Source: Methyloversatilis sp. | GTDB lineage: Bacteria > Pseudomonadota > Gammaproteobacteria > Burkholderiales > Rhodocyclaceae | Reading direction: 5' to 3' | NCBI RefSeq assembly: GCF_030696805.1 | Contig: NZ_JAUYRO010000002.1 | Coordinates: forward strand, 1 to 64,000 | DNA: 64,000 nucleotides | Part shown: piece by piece, positions 1 to 7,565 of the stretch | Layout: each line of letters begins with the position of its first letter | Numbering within the stretch: position 1 is the first letter of the stretch | Translations under genes and position numbers: made by a program | The notes under the pieces: model-generated | What the model saw: only the letters and a program-made list of their open reading frames with translations | Told to the model about the DNA's origin: nothing | The model's database searches: none

Positions 1-2
1 AG

Positions 3-119
3 ATCCAGGCGCAGTGTGCGCTCATGCGCAAAATGCTCACCGGCATCTGGGCTTGCATCCGCAACAACACACCCTTCAATTCCGCGTCACTGTTCTCAAA
101 TCCCTCTACAGTGACTTGA
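3..119 (+). mobile_element. 3' end of a probable IS110-family transposase (cut by window edge)
   Basis: An open frame enters from the left edge and stops with TGA at 117-119. Its 38 residues contain ALMRKML followed by a short hydrophobic stretch and NNTPFNS. This resembles the extreme C-terminus of IS110/IS116/IS902 transposases (A-x-MRKLL ... PF). Only the tail is visible, so the family call is tentative. IS110 elements lack conspicuous terminal inverted repeats, and none is seen here. The element end probably lies a few bases after the stop codon. Confidence 0.45.
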
Positions 120-183
120 CGGCAAACGGAGTATCTACGAAAGGCAGGCCGCACAGCGGTTTTCGTAGGAGCCGTTCCACGGG

Positions 184-202
184 CGGCGAGCCGTGCTCGC
201 CG
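184..202. repeat. REP-like hairpin beside the insertion element
   Basis: A perfect 8-bp inverted repeat (CGGCGAGC / GCTCGCCG) with a 3-nt loop follows a GTAGGAGC motif at about 166-173. A GTAGGAGC headed hairpin is reminiscent of bacterial REP palindromes. No second copy was noticed in this window, so repetition in the genome is not shown. Bases 120-259 otherwise contain no gene that I can support. Confidence 0.4.
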
Positions 203-259
203 AGATCCCCGCTCCGCCCCCGCAGGCGATTCCGGTCGTAAACGTGCGATTCGCGTGTC

Positions 260-487
260 TTACTTGCGGCGCAGCAGGAAGGCAAATTCCTTGTTTGCGT
301 CGCTGCTTTCGAGCAGCGTGTTGCCGGTCTGGCGTGCAAAGGCTTCGAAGTCGCGCACCGCACCGGGGTCGGTCGCGACCACACGCAATACCTGACCGCT
401 GCTCATTTCGGACAGCGCCTTCTTCGTGCGCAGGATGGGCAGCGGACAGTTCAGGCCGCGCGCATCGAGTTCCTTGTCGAATTCCAT
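260..487 (-). CDS. TusA/SirA-family sulfurtransferase-like protein
   Basis: A 75-residue protein of typical length for the TusA (SirA, YeeD) family. These small IF3-like folds carry a persulfide on a conserved cysteine and pass sulfur to tRNA 2-thiolation, molybdenum cofactor or other sulfur pathways. The signature is visible as CPLP, with Cys14 as the presumed sulfur carrier, preceded by the LDARGLNC segment. The start at 487 gives the canonical N-terminus. The next gene in the same direction is the M48 protease, 68 nt upstream of this start, so co-transcription is possible. Which sulfur pathway it serves cannot be told from sequence; moaC nearby is on the other strand. Confidence 0.9.
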   Translation of the reverse strand: MEFDKELDARGLNCPLPILRTKKALSEMSSGQVLRVVATDPGAVRDFEAFARQTGNTLLESSDANKEFAFLLRRK

Positions 488-555
488 GTCTGCTCCGGTC
501 GCTCGGGTCGCGATGAAAGTAGATCGAGTCTACACCTGTCGGCCCGAGCCGGTGT

Positions 556-2007
556 TCACAGCCCGTCGCGCTTGAGTTCGGCCAGCTTTTCACGCAGTTC
601 GCGCAGCCGCGCGTCGACGACAGACTGCTGATAGAAGTCGCCATCGGCGGCGCGCTGAGCGATTTCGAGCTGCTCGATTGCCGCCTGATACTGGCCATTG
701 AGCGCGTAGGCCTCGGCCTGCGAGCGATGCTGCGCCAGCCGCTGGTCGAGCAAGGCATGGCTGCGGGCCTGATAGCGATACAGGCGCGGGTCCTGCGTGT
801 AGGCCAATACCTCGTCATTGATCAGTGCGAGTGCTTCGGCCGCGCGCCGGTCGGCGAGCAGCGCCTCGATCAGGCCGTAGGTGAGCGCGCGCGAACGCGA
901 ACGCTTCAGGCCGTCGCGAAAGCGCTCGACGGCGCCCTTCGCATCACCCGATTCGAGACTGATCAGGCCGGCAAGGTTGTCGAGCATCGGCGACTCGAAG
1001 CGCTCGGCGCGCAGGCCATCCACCTCTTGCTGCGCACGGGCGAAATCGCGCTTGCGCAATGCAGCATGTGCCAGCCCGAACCGCGTGGCGAGCCGGATGC
1101 TGCCTTGCACGTCGCGCAAGCGGTTGTCGAACTCGGCCAACGCCTCCCTTGCATCGCCTTCGTAGGCCCGCAGCTTGGCGCGCACCAGCAGAAAATCGAG
1201 GCTGTCCGGCACCTGCCGGTAGGCGGTTTCCTCGATGCGCGCGCTGGCGTCGGTGATGCGTTCGACGGTCAGCGGGTGGGTGCGCAGATAGGCCGGCGAA
1301 TTGCTTTCATAGAAACGCGCCGAACGCTGCATGCGTTCGAAGAAGGCCGCCATGGCTCGCGTGTCGAAGCCCGCGCTGTCGAGCATCTGCAGGCCGATGC
1401 GGTCGGCTTCACGCTCGAAATCGCGTGTGTAGGCAAGCTGCGACGCGACGGTCGCCGCCTGCCCGGCAATGAGGGCGCCCTGCGCGACCTGCGAGTTACC
1501 GCGCGCGGCCAGCACCGCAATGACCAGCGATGCCAGCGCAAGGATGGTCGATTGGCCACGATTGGAGAACTGGCGCGCGATATGGCGCTGTGTCACGTGC
1601 GAGATTTCGTGCGCAATGACCGATGCCAGCTCGGATTCGCTCTGCGCGGTGACGATGAGGCCGCTATGCACGCCGATGAAGCCACCCGGCCAGGCAAAGG
1701 CGTTCAGGCTCGGATCTCGCAGCGCAAACAGTTCGAAGTCCTGCGTCGATCCGGGCAGCTTTTCGGTGAGCCGATCGGCGAGGTGATTGAGATAGCCGTT
1801 GATTTCCGGGTCATCGATGTACGCGCGCTCGCGCACCCGCATGTCGCGCCATAAAGCAAGGCCGATGCGGTTCTCCAGTGCGGGTGACAGGTCAGCCTGG
1901 GCCGAATCGCCCAGATCGGGCAGCGGCTGCGCGGGCACGGACAACGGCAGCACAAGCAGCGCGACGACGACGGCACGCAGCCTGCGGCGGGTGAAGAAGT
2001 GACTCAT
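556..2007 (-). CDS. M48-family periplasmic metalloprotease with C-terminal TPR region (BepA/YfgC-like)
   Basis: A 483-residue zinc endopeptidase candidate. An N-terminal signal peptide (residues 1-27, ending SVPAQ) places it in the periplasm. The M48 motif HEISH gives His133 and His137 as zinc ligands and Glu134 as catalyst. EREAD near residue 200 supplies the third ligand. After about residue 270 the protein is helical and TPR-like, as in E. coli BepA, which controls LptD and other outer-membrane assembly. The frame opens further upstream, but ATG at 2007 is preferred because it starts the signal peptide directly. It is divergent from the receiver gene at 2190. Confidence 0.93.
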   Translation of the reverse strand: MSHFFTRRRLRAVVVALLVLPLSVPAQPLPDLGDSAQADLSPALENRIGLALWRDMRVRERAYIDDPEINGYLNHLADRLTEKLPGSTQDFELFALRDPSLNAFAWPGGFIGVHSGLIVTAQSESELASVIAHEISHVTQRHIARQFSNRGQSTILALASLVIAVLAARGNSQVAQGALIAGQAATVASQLAYTRDFEREADRIGLQMLDSAGFDTRAMAAFFERMQRSARFYESNSPAYLRTHPLTVERITDASARIEETAYRQVPDSLDFLLVRAKLRAYEGDAREALAEFDNRLRDVQGSIRLATRFGLAHAALRKRDFARAQQEVDGLRAERFESPMLDNLAGLISLESGDAKGAVERFRDGLKRSRSRALTYGLIEALLADRRAAEALALINDEVLAYTQDPRLYRYQARSHALLDQRLAQHRSQAEAYALNGQYQAAIEQLEIAQRAADGDFYQQSVVDARLRELREKLAELKRDGL

Positions 2008-2034
2008 GGCGATGCTATGATAACGAAGCAAAGT

Positions 2035-2046
2035 GAACGATCGTTC
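2035..2046. promoter_or_regulatory. Perfect 12-bp palindrome in a divergent intergenic region
   Basis: GAACGATCGTTC is a perfect palindrome 28 nt upstream of the M48 protease start and 143 nt upstream of the divergent response regulator. Palindromes of this form are common operators for small dimeric repressors such as the TetR family. No regulator gene is adjacent, so the factor is unknown and the role is inferred from position only. Confidence 0.35.
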
Positions 2047-2189
2047 GGTTCCGGTACGCTGGCCTGCTTCGTAGCCGGGACGGGCCACTGAACAACCGGC
2101 AGCGCGCCCGGCAACCGCAGGGTGTCATCCGCCATGTGACGCGGGCATCGCCAGACAATCATCCTCACCCATTCACGCCTACGCTCCCG

Positions 2190-2660
2190 ATGTCATCGAT
2201 TCCGGTTGGTTCGCACGCACTGCTGCTGATTGAAGACGTGCCCGAGGATGTGAAGCTCATCACCACGGCACTGCGCACCATCGTGCCGGCCGACCAGATC
2301 AAGGTCGTACCGTCGGGCGAGGAAGCGCTCGACTACCTTTTCGGGCGCGGTAACTACGCAGGACGCGACACACGTTACCAGCCTGCCCTCATCATGCTGG
2401 ACCTCACGCTACCGCGCATCAATGGCATGGAAGTGCTGCGTCTGGTGCGCGCCGACCCGCAGACGCACGTCTTGCCGGTAGTCGTCGTGTCGGCCTCCTC
2501 GCAGCAGCGAGACATCCGCACCGCGGCCCAGCTTGGCGCCAACAGCTTCGTCCGCAAGTCGCTCGACTTTGTGAGCTTTTCCGAAACGCTGACGCTGCTC
2601 GCGCGTTACTGGCTCGAACTGAACATCCAGCCGCCGCATCCGTCGGCGATGGCGCGCTGA
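2190..2660 (+). CDS. Single-domain response regulator (Rcp1-type receiver)
   Basis: A 156-residue stand-alone receiver domain with no output domain. The acidic pair is ED at 15-16, the phospho-acceptor is Asp71 in MLDLTLP, and the conserved Lys is K123 in RKSLDF. The YLFGRGNY loop before the phospho-site is typical of the Rcp1/phytochrome-associated subfamily, usually partnered with hybrid or bacteriophytochrome kinases. No histidine kinase is adjacent, so its partner is elsewhere. The frame extends 54 nt upstream, but ATG at 2190 gives a normal receiver start. moaC begins 11 nt after it ends. Confidence 0.9.
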   Translation: MSSIPVGSHALLLIEDVPEDVKLITTALRTIVPADQIKVVPSGEEALDYLFGRGNYAGRDTRYQPALIMLDLTLPRINGMEVLRLVRADPQTHVLPVVVVSASSQQRDIRTAAQLGANSFVRKSLDFVSFSETLTLLARYWLELNIQPPHPSAMAR

Positions 2661-2670
2661 GGCCACGCCC

Positions 2671-3177
2671 ATGAGTGCCGACAATCCCCTTATCCCTCAG
2701 CAGACATCGCTGACCCATTTCGACGCCGAAGGCCAGGCCCACATGGTCGATGTCGGCGACAAGGCGCTCACCGCGCGCGTGGCGCGCGCCGCCGGGTCGA
2801 TCACCATGCTGCCGGCCACCTTCGAACTGGTGCGCGACGGCACGGCGAAGAAGGGCGATGTACTGGGCGTGGCGCGGATTGCCGGCATCCAGGCTTCCAA
2901 GCGCACGTCCGATCTGATTCCGCTGTGCCACCCGATTGCACTGACCAAGGTCAGCGTGGCATTCACGCTCGATGCAGCCGGCAGCGCCGTGCATTGCGAA
3001 GTCACCGCACGCACCACCGGGCAGACCGGCGTCGAAATGGAAGCGCTGACTGCAGTCAGCGTGGCCCTTCTGACCATCTACGACATGTGCAAGGCGGTAG
3101 ACCGCGCCATGCAGATCGGTGGCATCCGCCTGCTGGAAAAGGCCGGCGGCAAATCCGGGCACTGGCAGGCCGACTGA
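2671..3177 (+). CDS. moaC: Cyclic pyranopterin monophosphate synthase MoaC
   Basis: At 168 residues it matches the usual length of MoaC, which converts the MoaA product (3',8-cyclo-7,8-dihydro-GTP) to cyclic pyranopterin monophosphate in molybdenum cofactor synthesis. Diagnostic segments are [11 protein letters not shown] (about 82-92) and [22 protein letters not shown] (about 121-142), the latter containing the catalytic Asp. A Lys in the KKGD segment near residue 60 corresponds to the second conserved catalytic position. It follows the receiver gene closely in the same direction. No other mo-cofactor genes are visible in the window. Confidence 0.97.
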   Translation: MSADNPLIPQQTSLTHFDAEGQAHMVDVGDKALTARVARAAGSITMLPATFELVRDGTAKKGDVLGVARIAGIQASKRTSDLIPLCHPIALTKVSVAFTLDAAGSAVHCEVTARTTGQTGVEMEALTAVSVALLTIYDMCKAVDRAMQIGGIRLLEKAGGKSGHWQAD

Positions 3178-3271
3178 ATCGCGCCGCGCCGCCGCAAGGT
3201 GACGAAGCCGAGGCTTTTCGTTCTACCATCGTCCTCTTCCGGGCAGTGACGCCCGATGCGACAGGACAGTC

Positions 3272-4759
3272 ATGGGCCGGGAAACGGAACTCAAGCTGGC
3301 GCTCGCCGAACACGGATGGCGGGCCTTTTCGCGGCACCCCTTGCTTCGCCAGGCGATCGCCGCGCCGCAGACGCACACCTTGCGCAACCTCTATTTCGAC
3401 ACGCCGGATTTCCGCCTGCGCGAGCAGCGTGCCGCGCTGCGGCTGCGCCGCGTCGGCAGGCGATGGCTGCAGACGGTGAAATGCACCAGTGCTGCCAGTG
3501 CCGGCCTCTCCTCCCGCCCGGAGTGGGAACAACCTTTTACCGGCCTGTTCGATTTTTCGCAGGTGGATGACGCGGCATTGCGTCGGCAGCTTGAAGGCAT
3601 GCGCGACCGCGGCTTGCTGGCGCAGGTGTTCGAGACGAATTTCGAGCGGCGCGAGTGGCGCTTCGCTGCAGGCGACGGCGAACTGCTGCTGATGGCCGAC
3701 CGCGGCATGATCGAAGCAGCCGGGCGGCGCGACAGCATTTCCGAACTGGAACTGGAACTGGCCGGCGCGCCGATCGAAGCGCTGCTCGACCACGCCGACA
3801 CATTGGTGCGCACGCTGCCGCTGCGCGCCGAATCGCGCAGCAAGGCACAGCGCGGATACGCGCTGATCGAAGACAAGGCGTGTCAGCCGGTGCGTGCCAC
3901 GCGTTCGCCGGTCGATCCGCACGGCGGCGCGCGGCAAGCCTTCCGCGCGGTCGCGCAGGACTGCATCCAGCACTATCAGTCCAACGAAGTTGGTGCGCTG
4001 CAGTCCGATGCGCCGGAATTCATCCACCAGATGCGGGTGGCGCTGCGCCGCCTGAGAAGCGCGCTGCGTCTGTTCGCGCCGTCGTTGCCCGACGGCATGG
4101 TGGCCGATCTCGCATTGCCGCTGCGCGCGCTGGCCGGTGATCTCGGCGAGTTGCGCGACCGCGACGTACTGCAGTCCGAACTGCTTGCGCCAGTGCTTGC
4201 GCACAACGCTGACGATAATCTGCACGCACTTGATACGGCACTGCATGCCACCCGGCAGCAGGTGCGCGACCGCGTGCAGAAAGCGCTGCAGGACGGCCGG
4301 CAAGCCAGACTGATGATGGCGCTGCTGCGCGCGCTGCACGAACTGCCGCCGGATGACGACGGCGATCTGCGCACGCTGGCTCACAAGCGACTCGCCCGCG
4401 CCCACGCGCGCATGGTCGACGGCTGCCGGCACGCATCCGACGGCGACATCGCGGCATTGCATGCGCTGCGCATCGACATCAAACGCCTGCGCTATGCGAT
4501 CGAGTTCTTCTCGCCGTTGCTTGGCCCGCGCAAGACAAAGCGGGCGATCGGCGCGCTGATGCAGGCGCAGGAAGATCTCGGCTTCCTGAACGACCTGAGC
4601 CAGGCCGGCCCGCGCCTGCTCGCCGCCGCCGGCGACGACCCTGACCTCGTGGCGGCCGTGGCGCTGATCGCACGTCATCACCGGTCGCGCTACCGCAGAA
4701 TCGTCAGCGACGCGCCGAAACTGCTAAAACGCCTGTCGCGCATGCCTTTGCCGCGCTGA
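3272..4759 (+). CDS. CYTH-CHAD domain protein (inorganic triphosphatase YgiF-like)
   Basis: A 495-residue two-domain protein. The N-terminal CYTH domain (about 1-200) opens with the triphosphate tunnel motif E-T-E-L-K and carries LYFDTPDFRLRE and ALRLRR, both hallmarks of CYTH phosphatases acting on inorganic triphosphate. The C-terminal CHAD domain (about 215-490) is helical, with the basic and histidine motifs FIHQMRVALRRLRSALR and ALRIDIKRLRYAIEFF that bind polyphosphate in this family. SixA follows 78 nt downstream in the same direction, a pairing often seen in bacteria. A role in polyphosphate handling is inferred. Confidence 0.93.
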   Translation: MGRETELKLALAEHGWRAFSRHPLLRQAIAAPQTHTLRNLYFDTPDFRLREQRAALRLRRVGRRWLQTVKCTSAASAGLSSRPEWEQPFTGLFDFSQVDDAALRRQLEGMRDRGLLAQVFETNFERREWRFAAGDGELLLMADRGMIEAAGRRDSISELELELAGAPIEALLDHADTLVRTLPLRAESRSKAQRGYALIEDKACQPVRATRSPVDPHGGARQAFRAVAQDCIQHYQSNEVGALQSDAPEFIHQMRVALRRLRSALRLFAPSLPDGMVADLALPLRALAGDLGELRDRDVLQSELLAPVLAHNADDNLHALDTALHATRQQVRDRVQKALQDGRQARLMMALLRALHELPPDDDGDLRTLAHKRLARAHARMVDGCRHASDGDIAALHALRIDIKRLRYAIEFFSPLLGPRKTKRAIGALMQAQEDLGFLNDLSQAGPRLLAAAGDDPDLVAAVALIARHHRSRYRRIVSDAPKLLKRLSRMPLPR

Positions 4760-4837
4760 CATCGGCGTGAATTCATTCCACTGTCACGCCCGGCACGCAC
4801 ACTGTTGCGCGCCCTGAAAATGATGGAGGAGACAGAC

Positions 4838-5299
4838 ATGGAATTGATACTGTGGCGCCACGCCGAAGCGGTCGACACGTTGCCCGACGCCACGCGCCGC
4901 CTGTCGAGCCGGGGCGAACGCCAGGCCGCGCAGATGGCCAATTGGCTCAAGCCGCGACTGCCGAAGCAGACGCGCATTCTGGTCAGTCCGGCCACCCGCT
5001 GCCAGCAGACCGCACAGGCGCTCGGCCTCGATTTTGAAACGTCCCGCCTGTTGTCGACCGACAACTCGGTCGCCGACCTGATCGCCGCCTCCGAGTGGCC
5101 GACCGGCGGCGGCGCCGCACTCATCGTCGGCCATCAACCCACGCTCGGCCAGCTCGCCGCGCTGCTGCTGTCCGGTCAGGAAGCGGACTGGACGGTGAAG
5201 AAGGGCGCGGTATGGTGGTTCAGCAACCGGGTGCGGGACGGGGAGACGCAGACGGTGTTGCGCTTGAGCATTTCGTCTGAAGCGACGGAAACAAGCTGA
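4838..5299 (+). CDS. sixA: Phosphohistidine phosphatase SixA
   Basis: A 153-residue histidine phosphatase of the SixA branch. The catalytic motif is RHAEA with His8 as the phosphorylated nucleophile, followed by LSSRGERQA and the second-arginine segment SPATRCQQTAQAL. The second catalytic histidine lies in IVGHQPTL (about residue 93). Known members remove phosphate from phosphohistidine on HPt domains or PTS proteins. ATG at 4838 was chosen over an earlier start because a GGAGGA ribosome site lies 8-13 nt upstream. From its end to 5515 (216 nt) nothing recognisable is seen. Confidence 0.94.
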   Translation: MELILWRHAEAVDTLPDATRRLSSRGERQAAQMANWLKPRLPKQTRILVSPATRCQQTAQALGLDFETSRLLSTDNSVADLIAASEWPTGGGAALIVGHQPTLGQLAALLLSGQEADWTVKKGAVWWFSNRVRDGETQTVLRLSISSEATETS

Positions 5300-5515
5300 A
5301 CGACGCAAGTTGGGCGCCTGCCTTTTCGCACTGCTGGCGAGTGGCCCGGGGGACTGAACTGAGTTCGCCGTAATGAGGTCCAGCGCCGCAATGTTCTTGT
5401 TCCTGGATCACCGGCGTGGAATCTTCCAGCGCCGCATGCCGCTGCCGCGGGTTGCATCAGCCGCCGCCGTTCGACCAGCCAGCCCGGGCCAGAACCATTT
5501 TTCGGCTCGCCTCGA

Positions 5516-6907
5516 CTAGTCCCAGCCCGGGAAGATCACACCTTGCAGCCAGAAGCGCGGCTGATACATCGGGACACCGGTCGCAGCAAGGCTTTCAGCC
5601 TCCCATTCGAGGAATCGCGACAGTTCGGGCCACATCAGGAATAACTGCGCGGCAGCAAGTGACAGGATGCCAACCGAAAGATAAAAGTGGCTGCCAGGCA
5701 GCCCGTTTCCAGCCGGCAACTTCTGTTCGAGCTGTAGCGAACAGAGCATGGCGCAAACCAGAACGAAACATACCTGCGAAAAGGGCATGATCAGAATGCC
5801 GTCCACCTGGGCTTGCGCAAGTCCGCCCACGATGACCGCAAGCAAGGCAAGGTGCAGCGGATCCCTTCCATCTTGGCTGATCGCGCGCCGAATCTGCAGC
5901 AGCAGCATCCGTGCAATCAGCGCAGCAATCGCGCATGCCAGCGGAATCCCCCATTCGTACGCAATCTGGAGCAGCAGATTATGGGGATGCCGCGCATAGG
6001 TATCGTCGGTTATAGCGTAGGACATGGGTCCGTTACCGAGCCAGGGTCGTGCCTCGATGCCGTCCAGTGCAAACAGCCAGAGAGTGCCCCGGCCCGAAGA
6101 ATGCGCGCCTTCCAGCGCACGGCCCACGCCTGGCAGGGCTGTCTGGATACTTCCAGTCATCCACGGCAGCAGCACGAACATCGCCGTGTAGGCAACAGAC
6201 CCTATTGCGATACAGCGTATCAGTCGCAACGCGAACGCCCGCCCGCCCTTTCCGCAAACAGCAACTACGGCTATCGCAAGCGCCAGAGCAATCCACGTCC
6301 CGCGCGTACCGGATGCCAGTGCGAACGATACCCATGCGCCCATCGCAACATCGAGCACCCACGGCGAACGCGTGAGCGCGGCGAGGCGGTCGCGCGCCAG
6401 TACTACCATCGGGAGCGACAAGGTTACCCAGTGACCGAAGAAGCGCTGGTTCGAAAAGCCGAAATAGAATTCCTGGGGGTGGAACGGCAAACCTTCAACA
6501 ATGACGGCAGCCCAGCGTGGGAGCATCAGAACCAGATAACACACTGCGACCCCGGCATACACTTGCGGCAGGGCAGATTCCGGACGCTCACGGAGCGATG
6601 TCGTCCATACGGAGAACAGGGCGAGCAGCAGAATCAGGTGAACGGATTCAATCAGCGCCCAGCGACCACTGGCCAGCCCGAATCCCAGCATTGCTGCGAC
6701 CACAACCATCCAGCGCCACGAGACGGCGTATCTGAGCTTGAAGGAATGGAATCCTGCAACCACGAACAGGGCCCATTGGCAGATGCGCTGCGCGTCGTGT
6801 TCTGAAAGCCCGGTTGCGGGGAATACGAAGAGCGGTACAACGGAAAACAATAAAAAAAAGCTCCCGACCATCGGGAGCTTTTTTCCATGCAGGAACCCCA
6901 GCAACAA
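5516..6907 (-). CDS. O-antigen ligase/PglL-type multi-pass membrane protein, probably pilin-glycosylating
   Basis: Up to 463 residues with about ten hydrophobic segments. A periplasmic-loop region near residue 300-325 (YARHPHNLLLQIAYEWG) matches the Wzy_C motif H-x-x-x-L-x-x-x-x-E-x-G shared by O-antigen ligases (WaaL) and pilin O-oligosaccharyltransferases (PglL, PilO, TfpW). It lies directly downstream of pilA on the same strand, the usual position for a pilin-specific ligase. The start is uncertain. The longest frame begins with TTG at 6907, 1 nt after the pilA stop, but a terminator hairpin covers its first codons. TTG at 6850, just past the hairpin, is an alternative. Activity on PilA is inferred. 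Confidence 0.85.
   Translation of the reverse strand: MLLGFLHGKKLPMVGSFFLLFSVVPLFVFPATGLSEHDAQRICQWALFVVAGFHSFKLRYAVSWRWMVVVAAMLGFGLASGRWALIESVHLILLLALFSVWTTSLRERPESALPQVYAGVAVCYLVLMLPRWAAVIVEGLPFHPQEFYFGFSNQRFFGHWVTLSLPMVVLARDRLAALTRSPWVLDVAMGAWVSFALASGTRGTWIALALAIAVVAVCGKGGRAFALRLIRCIAIGSVAYTAMFVLLPWMTGSIQTALPGVGRALEGAHSSGRGTLWLFALDGIEARPWLGNGPMSYAITDDTYARHPHNLLLQIAYEWGIPLACAIAALIARMLLLQIRRAISQDGRDPLHLALLAVIVGGLAQAQVDGILIMPFSQVCFVLVCAMLCSLQLEQKLPAGNGLPGSHFYLSVGILSLAAAQLFLMWPELSRFLEWEAESLAATGVPMYQPRFWLQGVIFPGWD
6852..6884 (-). terminator. Intrinsic terminator after pilA (inside the 5' end of the ligase frame)
   Basis: An 8-bp perfect stem (GCTCCCGA / TCGGGAGC) with a 3-nt loop is flanked by eight A on the left (U-tract on the minus-strand RNA) and six T on the right, so it could stop transcription in both directions. 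It starts 25 nt after the pilA stop codon and overlaps the first codons of the longest ligase frame. It therefore likely limits how much pilA mRNA continues into the ligase. Confidence 0.88.
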
Positions 6908-6908
6908 A

Positions 6909-7370
6909 TCAGGTGCCTACGCCTGTCTTGGAGCGACCACAACCGGCAACCGGGGCGTTGCTCGCAACCCACCGAACCGTTGCCAGATTGGACGCTCCAG
7001 TAAGTAACACGCGGCAGGCAGGCGTACCCAACTGGCCCGCACCCGTAATCTGGATGGCCGGAGCGCCGCCTTCGCCAGCGATTACCGTCATCGAACCATT
7101 GTTCGTATTCACAGGATCAGCGTTTGACGGAAAGAAGCCATTCGTGTTCAGTTCAGGAATCGAGTCGCAGTCAGTCACGACTCCCCCACGATTCTGCAAG
7201 CATTCGCCGATCGCCATTTTGAGCGATCCAGCGCTGGAAATATTGTCCGACCAGCGCGCACGCGTCACGTAATCCTGATACTGCGGAATCGCGATCGCGG
7301 CCAGAATGCCGATGATGGCTACCACGATCATCAGTTCGATCAGCGTAAAGCCTTGTTGAACCTTCTTCAT
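6909..7370 (-). CDS. pilA: Type IV major pilin PilA (class IVa prepilin)
   Basis: A 153-residue prepilin. The leader MKKVQQG is cut before Phe8, and Glu12 (+5 of the mature protein) lies in the signature [18 protein letters not shown], followed by [14 protein letters not shown]. Two cysteine pairs occur, one after residue 55 and one near the C-terminus in the usual disulfide-loop region. ATG at 7370 is preferred over the longer frame because AGGAGA sits just upstream and the leader is then of type IVa length. A sigma-54 promoter lies 56-71 nt upstream of the start codon and a terminator follows. It needs the prepilin peptidase PilD, which is not in this window. Confidence 0.97.
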   Translation of the reverse strand: MKKVQQGFTLIELMIVVAIIGILAAIAIPQYQDYVTRARWSDNISSAGSLKMAIGECLQNRGGVVTDCDSIPELNTNGFFPSNADPVNTNNGSMTVIAGEGGAPAIQITGAGQLGTPACRVLLTGASNLATVRWVASNAPVAGCGRSKTGVGT

Positions 7371-7425
7371 ATCACTCTCCTGAAATTTGAACGGAACGGG
7401 CGCCTGTGCGCTCAGGGTGATATCG

Positions 7426-7441
7426 AGCAAGGCGGGTGCCA
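7426..7441 (-). promoter_or_regulatory. Sigma-54 (-24/-12) promoter of pilA
   Basis: On the minus strand TGGCAC (7441-7436), five bases, then TTGCT (7430-7426) matches the sigma-54 consensus TGGCAC-N5-TTGCW exactly. Transcription would start near 7414, giving a leader of about 45 nt before the pilA ATG at 7370. pilA genes in Pseudomonas and relatives use sigma-54 with the activator PilR. The pilS and pilR genes are not in this window. Confidence 0.9.
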
Positions 7442-7458
7442 GCTTTAGCGATTTTTTA

Positions 7459-7471
7459 CAAATGCTTGATT
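7459..7471 (-). promoter_or_regulatory. IHF site upstream of the pilA promoter
   Basis: AATCAAGCATTTG on the minus strand fits the IHF consensus WATCAA-N4-TTR exactly, within an AT-rich tract. It is centred about 25 nt upstream of the -24 box, where DNA bending would bring an enhancer-bound activator to sigma-54 polymerase. The activator site itself, expected between about 7490 and 7560, was not identified. Confidence 0.6.
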
Positions 7472-7565
7472 TACAGTATTTTTTATTTCCGCTTGTGCTG
7501 ACACAGTCCGAAACAGATGCCTGCGTGCTGACGCGCACAGGCAGCATGTGACGCAAATTGTCAGT

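Noticed and set aside
3056-4681. 541-residue minus-strand frame opposite the CYTH-CHAD gene
   Set aside because: It is antisense to a well-recognised protein, has Arg/His/Gln-rich composition typical of GC-driven shadow frames and shows no domain.
5300-5515. Possible small genes between sixA and the ligase-like gene
   Set aside because: Only short frames with Arg/Pro-rich composition and no ribosome site; nothing supportable.
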